Shown here: positions 1 to 7,720 of the stretch, in pieces | Layout: each line of letters begins with the position of its first letter | How positions within the stretch are numbered: position 1 is the first letter of the stretch | Origin: an uncultured Veillonella sp. | Lineage (GTDB): Bacteria; Bacillota; Negativicutes; Veillonellales; Veillonellaceae | Assembly (NCBI RefSeq): GCF_934230905.1 | Contig: NZ_CAKQFJ010000043.1 | Coordinates: forward strand, 1-11,502 | Reading direction: 5' to 3' | Length of the DNA: 11,502 nt | The notes under the pieces: model-generated | Database searches by the model: none | The model's input: the letters and a program-made list of their open reading frames with translations, nothing else | Told to the model about the DNA's origin: nothing | Translations under genes and position numbers: made by a program

Positions 1-30
1 CCGAACCAAGTTATAACAGAGTACTTTATG

Positions 31-68
31 AATCAAAAGGCATAAGTATTTGTCACAAATGTTTGATT
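31..68. repeat. Nested inverted repeat upstream of the helicase gene
   Basis: AATCAAA (31-37) is the exact reverse complement of TTTGATT (62-68). Inside it, ATTTG (48-52) pairs with CAAAT (56-60) around a TCA loop. The sequence shows the symmetry directly; function is unknown. There is no T-run, so it is not a typical terminator, although it could belong to the 3' region of a gene left of the window. Short AT-rich arms can arise by chance. Confidence 0.3.
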
Positions 69-128
69 ACTCTAGATGTTTAATTTAGATTCAGAATTAC
101 TTTTGTAGCTTTCACTATCGAAATATGA

Positions 129-134
129 TATACT
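129..134 (+). promoter_or_regulatory. Possible -10 box of the helicase promoter
   Basis: TATACT at 129-134 is a good -10 hexamer and would start transcription near 141, giving a 5' UTR of about 40 nt. No convincing -35 box sits at 16-18 bp: TAGCTT at 106-111 has the right spacing but a poor match, and TTGTAG at 103-108 is 20 bp away. Moderate to low support. Confidence 0.4.
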
Positions 135-141
135 ATTCTAA

Positions 142-160
142 CGCGCATAATTCGTGTGCG
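142..160 (+). promoter_or_regulatory. 5' UTR hairpin just before the helicase RBS
   Basis: CGCGCAT (142-148) can pair with GTGTGCG (154-160) around loop AATTC, giving seven pairs of which two are G-U. It would lie at the very 5' end of the transcript if the TATACT box at 129-134 is used, three bases before AGGAGG (163-168). A 5' stem-loop of this kind can protect mRNA or modulate ribosome access; that role is inference. Confidence 0.35.
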
Positions 161-180
161 ATAGGAGGAAACACATTTAG

Positions 181-1734
181 ATGTTAGAAAAATTTGAACA
201 ATTAATGATTAGCGAACCTGTTCTACGTGCGTTAAACGATATGGGCTTTGAAGAGCCTACGCCAATTCAACAGGAAGCTATCCCAGTTGCCATGAGCGGT
301 AAAGACATGATCGGTCAAGCTCAAACAGGTACTGGTAAGACAGCGGCCTTTGGCCTACCTGTATTGGAACGCGTAGACGGCAGTAATCGTCACGTTCAAG
401 TAGTGATTTTGTCCCCTACACGAGAATTAGCTATTCAAGTAGCAGAAGAGCTTAATAAAATGGCTCAGTATACGGATATTACGGCATTACCTATCTATGG
501 TGGCCAAGATATTAACCGTCAATTCCGTGCATTGAAAAAACATCCGCAAATCATCGTTGCCACACCTGGCCGATTGATGGACCATATGGACCGCGGTTCT
601 ATTAAATTTGAAGATGTTAAGATTGTCGTTCTTGACGAAGCTGATGAAATGTTGAACATGGGCTTTGTAGACGACATTAACAAAATTTTAGGGGCAATCC
701 CAGAAGATCACCAAACATTGCTATTCTCTGCGACGATGCCTAAAGCAATTCGCGAGTTAGCAGAAACATACCTCACAGAACCAACGTTGATTCGTATGAA
801 ACCTACGCAAGTAACGATGGATCTAATTGAACAATACTATATCGAAGTACAAGATCGTCAAAAATTTGATGTGTTGTGCCGTTTGTTCGACTTACAAGCG
901 CCAGAGTTGGCTATCATCTTTACACGTACTAAACGTCGTGTTGATGAAGTAACAGAAGCCCTCAAAAAACGTGGCTACATGGCGGAAGGTATTCATGGTG
1001 ATTTATCACAACAAAAACGTGATAGTGTAATTCGTCAATTCCGTGAAGGTACAATTGATATCCTTGTAGCTACTGATGTGGCTGCTCGTGGTCTTGATAT
1101 TTCCGGCGTATCTCATGTATATAACTATGATTTGCCTCAAGATCCTGAAAGCTATACGCACCGCGTAGGTCGTACAGGCCGTGCAGGTAAGGCAGGTGAA
1201 GCCTATACATTTGTTATCCCTCGTGAAATCGAACACCTTCATGCTATTGAACGTTTAACAAAACGTAAAATTGCGAAACGTCGTGCTCCATCTTTGGGCG
1301 AAGTTTTGGAAGGCCAACAACGCCTTGCTGTTGAAAGCTTAATTGAAATGGCTGGCAATACAGATGAGTTGGCACCATTTAAGGTGAATGCGGAAGAGTT
1401 GTTGAATGATACTGATTCCGTTACATTGATTGCAGCAGCACTTAAGTTGCTTACTAAAGAACCGGATACAACACCTGTAAATATTACAGAAGAAAAACCT
1501 TTACGCGTACGTCGTCGCCGTGAAGGTGGTCGTGGTGATCGTCGTCGCCGTGATGGAGATCGTCGTAGAGATGGGGACCGCCGCCGTGATGACCGTCCTC
1601 GCCGTAGCCGTGATGATCGCAAAGGTGACCGCCGTGATAGCCGTCGTCGCGATGATCGTTGTAGCGACCGTCCTAGAGGTGATCGTAAACCTCGTTATCA
1701 AAGTGAAGGTTTTAAACCGTACTTTAAAGACTAA
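181..1734 (+). CDS. cshA: DEAD-box ATP-dependent RNA helicase (CshA/DeaD type)
   Basis: A 517-residue cytoplasmic RNA helicase that unwinds RNA duplexes using ATP. In this family it typically supports ribosome assembly, RNA decay and cold adaptation. Visible motifs in order: Q-motif region (about 5-35, ending PTPIQ), motif I AQTGTGKT (47-54), PTRELA (79-84), TPGR (128-131), DEAD (152-155), SAT (183-185), ATDVAARGLD (297-306) and HRVGRTGRAG (327-336). Residues about 360-430 resemble the dimerisation region of CshA-type enzymes. Residues 442-505 form a tail of repeated Arg/Asp blocks (RRRDGD-like), probably a non-specific RNA-binding arm. The start is ATG 181 behind AGGAGG (163-168), a rather long 12-nt gap. 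It appears monocistronic, with its own terminator. The family is certain; cshA rather than deaD is a judgement from Firmicutes homology. Confidence 0.95.
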   Translation: MLEKFEQLMISEPVLRALNDMGFEEPTPIQQEAIPVAMSGKDMIGQAQTGTGKTAAFGLPVLERVDGSNRHVQVVILSPTRELAIQVAEELNKMAQYTDITALPIYGGQDINRQFRALKKHPQIIVATPGRLMDHMDRGSIKFEDVKIVVLDEADEMLNMGFVDDINKILGAIPEDHQTLLFSATMPKAIRELAETYLTEPTLIRMKPTQVTMDLIEQYYIEVQDRQKFDVLCRLFDLQAPELAIIFTRTKRRVDEVTEALKKRGYMAEGIHGDLSQQKRDSVIRQFREGTIDILVATDVAARGLDISGVSHVYNYDLPQDPESYTHRVGRTGRAGKAGEAYTFVIPREIEHLHAIERLTKRKIAKRRAPSLGEVLEGQQRLAVESLIEMAGNTDELAPFKVNAEELLNDTDSVTLIAAALKLLTKEPDTTPVNITEEKPLRVRRRREGGRGDRRRRDGDRRRDGDRRRDDRPRRSRDDRKGDRRDSRRRDDRCSDRPRGDRKPRYQSEGFKPYFKD

Positions 1735-1802
1735 TATGGTATGAACTTTGTTTAATGTATATTCATAGTAAATAGTATGATTATTATTAAACACAAGTTA
1801 TG

Positions 1803-1833
1803 AAAACGTGGATTGTATAAATCCACGTTTTTT
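1803..1833 (+). terminator. Rho-independent terminator after the helicase gene
   Basis: A perfect 12-bp stem, AAAACGTGGATT (1803-1814) with AATCCACGTTTT (1820-1831), around loop GTATA, running into six Ts (1828-1833). It ends the helicase transcript just before the -35 box of the next gene. The A-run on the 5' side gives weak potential in the reverse direction. Confidence 0.9.
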
Positions 1834-1834
1834 A

Positions 1835-1863
1835 TTGCCTAAAATCTACTAGAATGGTACAAT
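1835..1863 (+). promoter_or_regulatory. Promoter of the PerR-type gene
   Basis: TTGCCT (1835-1840), a 17-bp spacer, then TACAAT (1858-1863) preceded by TGg (1855-1857), an extended -10. Predicted transcription start is near 1870, leaving a leader of about 65 nt. It begins right after the upstream terminator and is overlapped downstream by the operator-like palindrome at 1865-1877. Confidence 0.65.
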
Positions 1864-1864
1864 A

Positions 1865-1877
1865 AATAATAATTATT
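1865..1877. promoter_or_regulatory. Per-box-like operator at the perR start site
   Basis: AATAAT-A-ATTATT is a perfect 6-1-6 inverted repeat. Its centre, ATAAT-A-ATTAT, is identical to the core of the PerR box known from Bacillus (TTATAATnATTATAA); the outer two bases on each side differ. It lies directly after the -10 box over the predicted start site, where bound repressor would block initiation. Autorepression by the PerR-type protein is therefore likely, by inference from position and family knowledge. AT-rich sequence makes some chance symmetry possible. Confidence 0.55.
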
Positions 1878-1935
1878 GTTTGAAAATGGACGATAGAGTA
1901 CCGAGATGTTTCCAAGTGGAGAAAGGTAGATTATT

Positions 1936-2355
1936 ATGGATATCGCACAAATTTTGCGAAGCGAAGGGTTTAAGGTAACCCCTCAACGAATTGCAATTTA
2001 TGATGCTTTGCGTGGTCATCACAATCACCCAACAGCAGAGATGATTTATCATAGCTTGCGTCCTACACATCCAAGCATGAGTTTAGCAACTGTATATAAA
2101 ACAATGGAAATTTTTGAAAAAATTGGCCTTGTTAAAGTATTGGAAGTGGGCGATGAACGCGCACATTACGATTGGGATACAACAGCTCATGCACACATTC
2201 GCTGTGTTCGTTGTAACAAAGTAGAAGATATGATGAATGTCGATCTTCATGCTATCGCTGATATGGCTGGTAAAGCTAGTGCATATCAAATTACAGGACA
2301 GCAAATCACATTTGAAGGCGTATGCCCAGAATGTGCTAAAAAAGAAAGTCACTAA
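1936..2355 (+). CDS. perR: Fur-family regulator, PerR type (peroxide-sensing repressor)
   Basis: A 139-residue DNA-binding metalloregulator. PerR proteins bind Fe or Mn, repress peroxide-defence genes, and release DNA when H2O2 oxidises the metal-bound histidines. The N-terminal winged helix spans about 1-80 (VTPQR at 14-18, SLATVYKTM at 49-57). The regulatory-site ligands expected for PerR are all present by alignment from memory to the Bacillus protein: H31, D79, H85, H87 and D98; aspartate at the last position favours PerR over Fur. The structural zinc site is complete: C90-x2-C93 and C130-x2-C133. The C-terminus KKESH resembles PerR's KKENH. Start ATG 1936 follows GGAGAAAGG (1918-1926). 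It has its own promoter, operator-like site and terminator. A manganese- or iron-responsive Fur remains the alternative. Confidence 0.88.
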   Translation: MDIAQILRSEGFKVTPQRIAIYDALRGHHNHPTAEMIYHSLRPTHPSMSLATVYKTMEIFEKIGLVKVLEVGDERAHYDWDTTAHAHIRCVRCNKVEDMMNVDLHAIADMAGKASAYQITGQQITFEGVCPECAKKESH

Positions 2356-2361
2356 CAGATG

Positions 2362-2392
2362 CCCCCTGCGTATACTCATGCAGGGGGTTTTT
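2362..2392 (+). terminator. Rho-independent terminator after perR
   Basis: CCCCCTGC (2362-2369) pairs perfectly with GCAGGGGG (2380-2387), followed by TTTTT (2388-2392). It is a strong GC-rich hairpin, only 28 bases before the nfo start codon. Expression of nfo therefore depends on read-through or on a promoter I cannot place. Confidence 0.93.
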
Positions 2393-2420
2393 GAGTCATA
2401 TAGAGTTGAAAGGATATATA

Positions 2421-3257
2421 ATGTTTACAATAGGAGCTCATTTATCTATATCAAAGGGATATCTACATATGGGGAAGGAAGCCACTAAGATTGGTGGCAA
2501 TACATTTCAATACTTTACGCGCAATCCGCGCGGTGGTAGCATGCGTGCCCTCGATGTAGACGATATGAATAGTCTTAGTGTATATATGAAGGAGCATAAT
2601 TTTGGCACCTTGTTGGCACATGCACCATACACATATAATGCATGTGCAGCTAAGGAAGATTTGCGTGCCTTTGCGAAACAATCTATGAAAGAAGATTTAG
2701 AGCGCATGGAATATTTACCAGGTCAAATGTATAACTTTCATCCAGGTAGCCATGTAAAACAAGGCGTAGACCAAGGCATCGAATATATCGTGGAGTGCTT
2801 GAATGAAATCCTGTTCCCAGGCATGAAAACGACCGTTCTTTTAGAGGTCATGGCTGGTAAAGGAACGGAGATTGGTTCCCGTTTTGAAGAAATTGCGCGC
2901 ATCATTGATGGTGTTAAACTAAAGGAATACATGGGCGTATGTGTTGACACGTGCCATATCCATGAAGGTGGTTATGATATCGTCAACAATCTTGATGGTG
3001 TTATTGATGAGTTCAACCGTATTGTTGGTCTTGATCGTTTGAAGGCTATTCACTTGAATGATTCTAAAAATCCTATGGGGGCTCATAAGGATCGTCATGA
3101 AAAAATCGGAGAAGGTCATATCGGTATCGATGCGATTGCTCGTATTGTGACGCATCCTAAATTGACGAACTTACCATTCTATTTGGAAACACCAAATGAA
3201 TTAGATGGGTACGCGAAGGAAATTGCCATGTTGCGTTCTATCGTAGAGAATCAATAA
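2421..3257 (+). CDS. nfo: Endonuclease IV (AP endonuclease, Nfo family)
   Basis: A 278-residue metal-dependent enzyme that cleaves DNA 5' to abasic sites and trims oxidised 3' ends in base excision repair. All nine zinc ligands of the three-metal site are identifiable: H67 (AHAPY), H107 (FHPGSH), E142 (LEVMAGKG), D176 and H179 (VDTCH), H211 (IHLNDS), D224 and H226 (KDRH), and E256 (LETPN). The N-terminus MFTIGAHLSISKGY matches the family start, so ATG 2421 with GAAAGGA (2408-2414) six bases upstream is chosen. An in-frame TTG at 2391 would add ten residues but lies in the T-run of the perR terminator and has no RBS. Its neighbours sbcD and sbcC also repair DNA. Confidence 0.95.
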   Translation: MFTIGAHLSISKGYLHMGKEATKIGGNTFQYFTRNPRGGSMRALDVDDMNSLSVYMKEHNFGTLLAHAPYTYNACAAKEDLRAFAKQSMKEDLERMEYLPGQMYNFHPGSHVKQGVDQGIEYIVECLNEILFPGMKTTVLLEVMAGKGTEIGSRFEEIARIIDGVKLKEYMGVCVDTCHIHEGGYDIVNNLDGVIDEFNRIVGLDRLKAIHLNDSKNPMGAHKDRHEKIGEGHIGIDAIARIVTHPKLTNLPFYLETPNELDGYAKEIAMLRSIVENQ

Positions 3258-3270
3258 TTTACTAGGGCCG

Positions 3271-3299
3271 TTGAGCTAGTCGTATACTGTTGGTATAGG
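3271..3299 (+). promoter_or_regulatory. Possible promoter for sbcDC
   Basis: TTGAGC (3271-3276), 17 bp, then TATAGG (3294-3299) in the 64-bp gap between nfo and sbcD. Spacing is ideal but both boxes are imperfect, and TATACT at 3283-3288 is a competing -10 without a good -35. It would leave a leader of roughly 15 nt holding the RBS AAAGGGGG (3309-3316). sbcDC may equally be co-transcribed with nfo. Confidence 0.35.
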
Positions 3300-3321
3300 G
3301 AGAACTGGAAAGGGGGATACA

Positions 3322-4557
3322 ATGCGTTTTTTACATACTGCTGATTGGCATTTGGGGCGTATTTTTTATGGTCAGTATTTAACAGATGACCAAGCTCATG
3401 TGTTGGAGCATCAGTTCTTTACTATTTTGAAAGAAGAAAAAATCGATGGCATCTTGCTTGCGGGGGATGTATTTGATCGAGCGGTGCCTCCTATTGAAGC
3501 CATCGAATTGTGGGATTCCATCATGACTCGTCTTGCTATGGATTATAAGGTACCTCTATTTGTAGTAAGTGGTAATCATGATGGGGCAGAACGCCTTGAA
3601 GTGGGACGGTCTATGTTAAGCCGGTCCGGTATTCATATTTGGGGTTCTCCTCATCATGCGTTACAGCCCTTTGAGTTTGAAAGCTCTGATGGTAAGGTGG
3701 CCATTTGTCCTATGCCATTTAGTGAACCGCGTCGCATAGGTGATGCATTGGGATTGAGCGCTAGTGAATCAAAACCAGTTGATTCTGAGGCTGAAGATTC
3801 TCTATTTTCCTATGTAGAATCTGATGAACAAGAGTCGGAGCCCACATGTAACTTACATAATTATGATCAAATGTATCAGGCTTGGAGTGATTGTCTATAT
3901 CAACAAGTGCCAAAAGGGATGCCTAGTCTTGCCATTAGTCACGCCTTTGTGATGGGGGGCGAAGTGGGTGGTTCTGAACGAACCTTGTCTGTCGGTGGCA
4001 GTGAACAGGTGAGCCCTCATGTTTTTAAAAACTTTCACTATACTGCCCTTGGACATTTACATGGACCGCAACGGATGGGGGCAGACCATATTCGCTATAG
4101 CGGGTCGCCATTAAAGTATTCCTTTGATGAACAGGGGCAGAAGAAATCTTTCACCATTATTGATATGGATACAAAGGGGAAGGTAGATATTAGTACAATC
4201 CCTGTAGAGGCGAAGCGCGATGTAGTCATATTGGAAGGTTATTTTGAGGACCTCTTGAATAATAAAGTCCTTCAAACAAAACATAAGGATGATTATGTAC
4301 AAGCTCGTCTGTTAGATACGATGCCTATCATGGATGGCATGGCTAAGTTGCGTCAGGTCTATCATAGATGTATGACCATTGAATTAGCCGGTCGTATAGC
4401 AACACCGGTGGCGGACATGGGCGACGTCGTATTCAAAGAATTAAATGAACGTCAATTATTTAATCAGTTTGCAGAAACCGTGTGGAAAGAACCGTTAACA
4501 GAGGCCGAACAGTCATATATCGACTCTGTGTGGAATCGAATTATCAAGGAGGACTAA
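3322..4557 (+). CDS. sbcD: Nuclease subunit SbcD (Mre11 family)
   Basis: The 411-residue Mn-dependent nuclease half of SbcCD, which with the SbcC ATPase cleaves DNA hairpins and protein-blocked double-strand ends. The calcineurin-like phosphoesterase motifs are complete: DWHLG (D8, H10), GDVFDR (D49), GNHDG (N85, H86), the histidine of SHAFV (H207) and GHLH (H245, H247). The C-terminal part, from about residue 285, is the capping/SbcC-interacting region. Residues about 146-174 form an acidic Ser/Glu-rich stretch inside the phosphoesterase domain that looks like a flexible lineage-specific insertion. The length is typical for SbcD. Start ATG 3322 follows AAAGGGGG. The stop codon abuts the sbcC start with no spacer, so the two subunits are translationally coupled. 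Confidence 0.95.
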   Translation: MRFLHTADWHLGRIFYGQYLTDDQAHVLEHQFFTILKEEKIDGILLAGDVFDRAVPPIEAIELWDSIMTRLAMDYKVPLFVVSGNHDGAERLEVGRSMLSRSGIHIWGSPHHALQPFEFESSDGKVAICPMPFSEPRRIGDALGLSASESKPVDSEAEDSLFSYVESDEQESEPTCNLHNYDQMYQAWSDCLYQQVPKGMPSLAISHAFVMGGEVGGSERTLSVGGSEQVSPHVFKNFHYTALGHLHGPQRMGADHIRYSGSPLKYSFDEQGQKKSFTIIDMDTKGKVDISTIPVEAKRDVVILEGYFEDLLNNKVLQTKHKDDYVQARLLDTMPIMDGMAKLRQVYHRCMTIELAGRIATPVADMGDVVFKELNERQLFNQFAETVWKEPLTEAEQSYIDSVWNRIIKED

Positions 4558-7500
4558 ATGAAGCCTATATCACTAACAATAGAAGCCTTTGGTCCATACC
4601 GTGATTCGGTTACATTGGACTTTAGTCAATTAGAAAATCATTCTATGTTCCTCATCTCCGGCCCTACAGGGGCAGGGAAAACATCCATTTTAGACGCTAT
4701 GGTGTATGCCTTGTATGGCGAGCCTAGTGGAGACGTACGTAAAACTGATGCTATTCGTAGTGATTTTGCTGAACCTAAGCGGATGACGCGCGTGGACTTT
4801 TCCTTTGCCATCGGCGATGCTCAGTATCGTGTTGAAAGACTACCGAAACAAATGGTAGCCAAAAAACGGGGTACCGGTATGCGCGAGCAGAACGCTAGTG
4901 CTACTGTATACGAAATGAAAGATGGTGAATGGAAGGTCATTGCTACCTCTGCCGCCGCTATTCGCGATACAATTCAACGCATTATAGGGTTTCGTAAAGA
5001 TCAATTTTTACAAGTGGTTCTATTGCCTCAAGGGGAATTCAGAAAACTCCTTGTAGCCTCCACAAATGAACGAGAGGAATTACTACATACGCTCTTTAGA
5101 ACAGAACTATATCGAAAACTGCAAGAGGCTCTTAAATCAGCTTTTGATGAAGCAAAAGCTGGTATCGAAGAGAATCTGATGAAACAGTCAGCTTTGATAC
5201 AGTCTATTCCTCATGATGAGGACACAGCGGTATTAACTATTGAGCATGTACGAGAGTTATTGGCTAAGCGGGCTCCTCTTCGTGATGAAATGGTAATTGA
5301 ACGTGATAAGGCGGTTAGTGAAGTGGACCATTTCAATACATTGTGTAATGAGTGGGCCGTATATAACCAAGCTCAACAATCTCTTATCGAGGCTACGGCT
5401 AAATTAGACTTGGTAAAAGCAAGAGAAGAGGAGCGCTCCGGTTTAAGTGAAAAGGTTCAGTTCCTCACTGGTTTAACACCAAGTTATGAGCTATATAAAC
5501 AATTTACTGATAAACAGAGTGTATTAAAAACATTGGAAGCGGCACTTTCAGATGCAGAAAAAAGTGTGGAGGTTGCAATTCAGCATGAGGCTAAATGTAT
5601 AGAGGCTTATGGAACGTTAGAATCTCAAGCTGAAATCATGCAAGCCAAAAGAACTACGCTGGCTCAACTTCAACAACAGTCAGAGACATTTGATGAGTTA
5701 GCAGTGCTAAATAAGGAATTGAACACATTAAAGAGTAACTTAGAAACACAGGACTGTGAGAAAAGCGAAGCTAATTTACAGGTACAGCACAAAATCGTAT
5801 CTGATTTAGAGGCAGAGTTAGTAGTATCGAGAAAGCAGCTACAAAATAATAGTAAAGTGTTAGAATCTATTCCTCGTATCCAAGAACAGCTAAGCCATTT
5901 GCAACGATATTCTGAATTGGTAGCAGAGAAACAGGCGGTTCAAAACGATATCGATGCTAAAGAAAGGTATTTAGCGACTCTAGATGAATCGGTAAAGACT
6001 TCGAAGGTACAGCTTGATCGATTAGAACATTTGATGGCAGAGGGTCGAGCATTTGAACTTGTTCATTTAGTGGTAGATAATGAGCCTTGCCCTGTATGTG
6101 GAGCAATAGATCATCCGCAGTTAGCATCCAAGCCTGAGCTATACCCTAGTAAAGAGGAAATAGAAGAGGCTCGTGCAGTACGTGATGCGGAGTTACAAAA
6201 GCAGGCTAGCGAAATTGGACAAAAGGAAACTTTAATTGCTCGTCTAAATGCGTTAGATAAGCAAGTTAAAGATCAAGTTTCTAAACTTAAATCATGTATT
6301 GATGAGTTTTCTGAAGCTGCTTTTGATTCTGTTCAACTAGATTTTTCCTTTCAAATGGAACAGCTCACAATGTTACGTAGTGATACTGAAACATTAAGCA
6401 AAACTATAGCTAAAGAAGAACAGGCTTTGAGTGAGGCTAAAGATAAACTCGCGAAAGCCGAGGTTGGCCATAACGAGTTACTTAAAAATTTACACGACTT
6501 CGAGGTTCAGATGAGTTCTATTCAAGCTAAGATTGATGCTCTTTCTGAAAGTTTGCCGACCACGGATATAGCTGTGTGGCATAAAGAGAAGGAGTCATTG
6601 GTGTCTGAGCTTACAGATTACGATGAACAGGTGAAAGTTTGTAAAACGAACCTCGATACTGCTCGAGAAAAGCTCAATGCTAAGCGGGGACGTCTAGAAA
6701 CCTTATCTGCGCAAGTGCAGGAAGATACAAAAAATCTTGATGCATTGCATAAGAAATATAAAAAATCATTACAAAAGATTTCTTTAGCTGAAGGGGATTT
6801 TGTAGATGCATTGGGTGATTATAACGTGTTAGATACCTTTAAAACTGAGCTGCACTCATTGGAAGAATTATTCAGTACAGCTAAGGCGGTGTATGATGCG
6901 GCATTAAAGGCCGCAGACACTGTAGTTAAACCTAGTGATACCGTTTCTGACGAGGTATATACGGGTGCGGTAGAACGGCGTGATACATTGGTAGGCCATT
7001 TAGCGGCTTGGGACAAAGAAACACAGCATATAGAAACTACACTTACTTCGCTAGAGGATATTGAATTGGCTATGGGTGAGGCCCGAGAGAAGGTAGCCTT
7101 CTTAAGTCGATTGAATGATCTCGCTAATGGTGGTGAACAAGGTTTTAAAAATGTCACCTTTGAGCGCTATGTATTGGGGGCCATTTTAGATGAGGTTGTT
7201 TATGCAGCCAATTTACGTCTTCAAAAGATGAGCCGTAGCCGTTATTCTTTGGAACGTTCTGATTATACTGGTGGCGGTCGTGGCAAGCAAGGCCTCGATT
7301 TGGCCGTAATGGACGCTTTCACAGGACAATCGAGACCGGCGAATACTTTGTCAGGGGGAGAAACATTCTTGGCATCTATGGCCCTTGCCTTAGGTCTTGC
7401 CGACGTGATTCAAAGTTATGCCGGCGGCATTCATATGGATACGATGTTCATTGATGAAGGGTTTGGTACACTTGACCCTGATACATTGGACTTAGCGATG

Positions 7501-7641
7501 GAAACATTGGTACAGTTGCAGTCCTCAGGGCGTTTGATTGGAATGATTTCCCATGTACCTGAATTAGAGACTCGTATACCGGCCCATTTAGAAGTGACCC
7601 GTGCCGATGATGGTAGTACGGCAAAATTTGTTATTAACTAG
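4558..7641 (+). CDS. sbcC: Nuclease subunit SbcC (Rad50-like SMC ATPase)
   Basis: A 1027-residue ATPase of the SbcCD complex; its ATP cycle opens SbcD access to DNA ends. The N-terminal half-ATPase has Walker A GPTGAGKT (35-42) and a Q-loop region near residue 149. Two long Gln/Glu/Lys-rich coiled-coil arms (about 180-505 and 520-870) flank a zinc hook CPVC (C511, C514), where two molecules join through one zinc ion. The C-terminal half has signature LSGGE (931-935) and Walker B ending MFIDE (D966, E967), followed by GFGTLD. All parts are intact. AAGGAGG (4546-4552) inside the end of sbcD, five bases before ATG, supports this start. No terminator follows. The coiled-coil arms diverge quickly in this family, but head and hook leave no doubt. 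Confidence 0.96.
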   Translation: MKPISLTIEAFGPYRDSVTLDFSQLENHSMFLISGPTGAGKTSILDAMVYALYGEPSGDVRKTDAIRSDFAEPKRMTRVDFSFAIGDAQYRVERLPKQMVAKKRGTGMREQNASATVYEMKDGEWKVIATSAAAIRDTIQRIIGFRKDQFLQVVLLPQGEFRKLLVASTNEREELLHTLFRTELYRKLQEALKSAFDEAKAGIEENLMKQSALIQSIPHDEDTAVLTIEHVRELLAKRAPLRDEMVIERDKAVSEVDHFNTLCNEWAVYNQAQQSLIEATAKLDLVKAREEERSGLSEKVQFLTGLTPSYELYKQFTDKQSVLKTLEAALSDAEKSVEVAIQHEAKCIEAYGTLESQAEIMQAKRTTLAQLQQQSETFDELAVLNKELNTLKSNLETQDCEKSEANLQVQHKIVSDLEAELVVSRKQLQNNSKVLESIPRIQEQLSHLQRYSELVAEKQAVQNDIDAKERYLATLDESVKTSKVQLDRLEHLMAEGRAFELVHLVVDNEPCPVCGAIDHPQLASKPELYPSKEEIEEARAVRDAELQKQASEIGQKETLIARLNALDKQVKDQVSKLKSCIDEFSEAAFDSVQLDFSFQMEQLTMLRSDTETLSKTIAKEEQALSEAKDKLAKAEVGHNELLKNLHDFEVQMSSIQAKIDALSESLPTTDIAVWHKEKESLVSELTDYDEQVKVCKTNLDTAREKLNAKRGRLETLSAQVQEDTKNLDALHKKYKKSLQKISLAEGDFVDALGDYNVLDTFKTELHSLEELFSTAKAVYDAALKAADTVVKPSDTVSDEVYTGAVERRDTLVGHLAAWDKETQHIETTLTSLEDIELAMGEAREKVAFLSRLNDLANGGEQGFKNVTFERYVLGAILDEVVYAANLRLQKMSRSRYSLERSDYTGGGRGKQGLDLAVMDAFTGQSRPANTLSGGETFLASMALALGLADVIQSYAGGIHMDTMFIDEGFGTLDPDTLDLAMETLVQLQSSGRLIGMISHVPELETRIPAHLEVTRADDGSTAKFVIN

Positions 7642-7657
7642 CTATAAATTTATAAAA

Positions 7658-7666
7658 TGTGATACT
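7658..7666 (+). promoter_or_regulatory. Possible extended -10 promoter before the VOC gene
   Basis: TGtGATACT at 7658-7666 resembles an extended -10 element; no -35 hexamer lies at 16-18 bp. It is the best candidate in the 79-bp gap after sbcC. No terminator is visible in the gap, so read-through from sbcC is also possible. Confidence 0.3.
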
Positions 7667-7720
7667 ATTAAAAGAGGATAATTCCTACAAAAACATACTG
7701 TATTTAATAAAGGAGGTCCT

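Noticed and set aside
1239..1794. Open frames on the minus strand and in a second + frame within the helicase 3' end
   Set aside because: They arise from the biased Arg/Asp codon repeats of the helicase tail. Their products are low-complexity (Arg/Ser, Thr/Ile or Val/Ala runs), with no RBS and no recognisable domain.
2391..2420. TTG start giving a ten-residue longer endonuclease IV
   Set aside because: The TTG lies in the T-run of the perR terminator, has no RBS, and the extension is not family-like. ATG 2421 has GAAAGGA and a family-typical N-terminus.
2391..2422. Promoter TTGAGT with TATATA or TATAAT before nfo
   Set aside because: Either -10 would start transcription after the nfo ATG, so it cannot make a full-length message, and the spacers are 18 and 20 bp.
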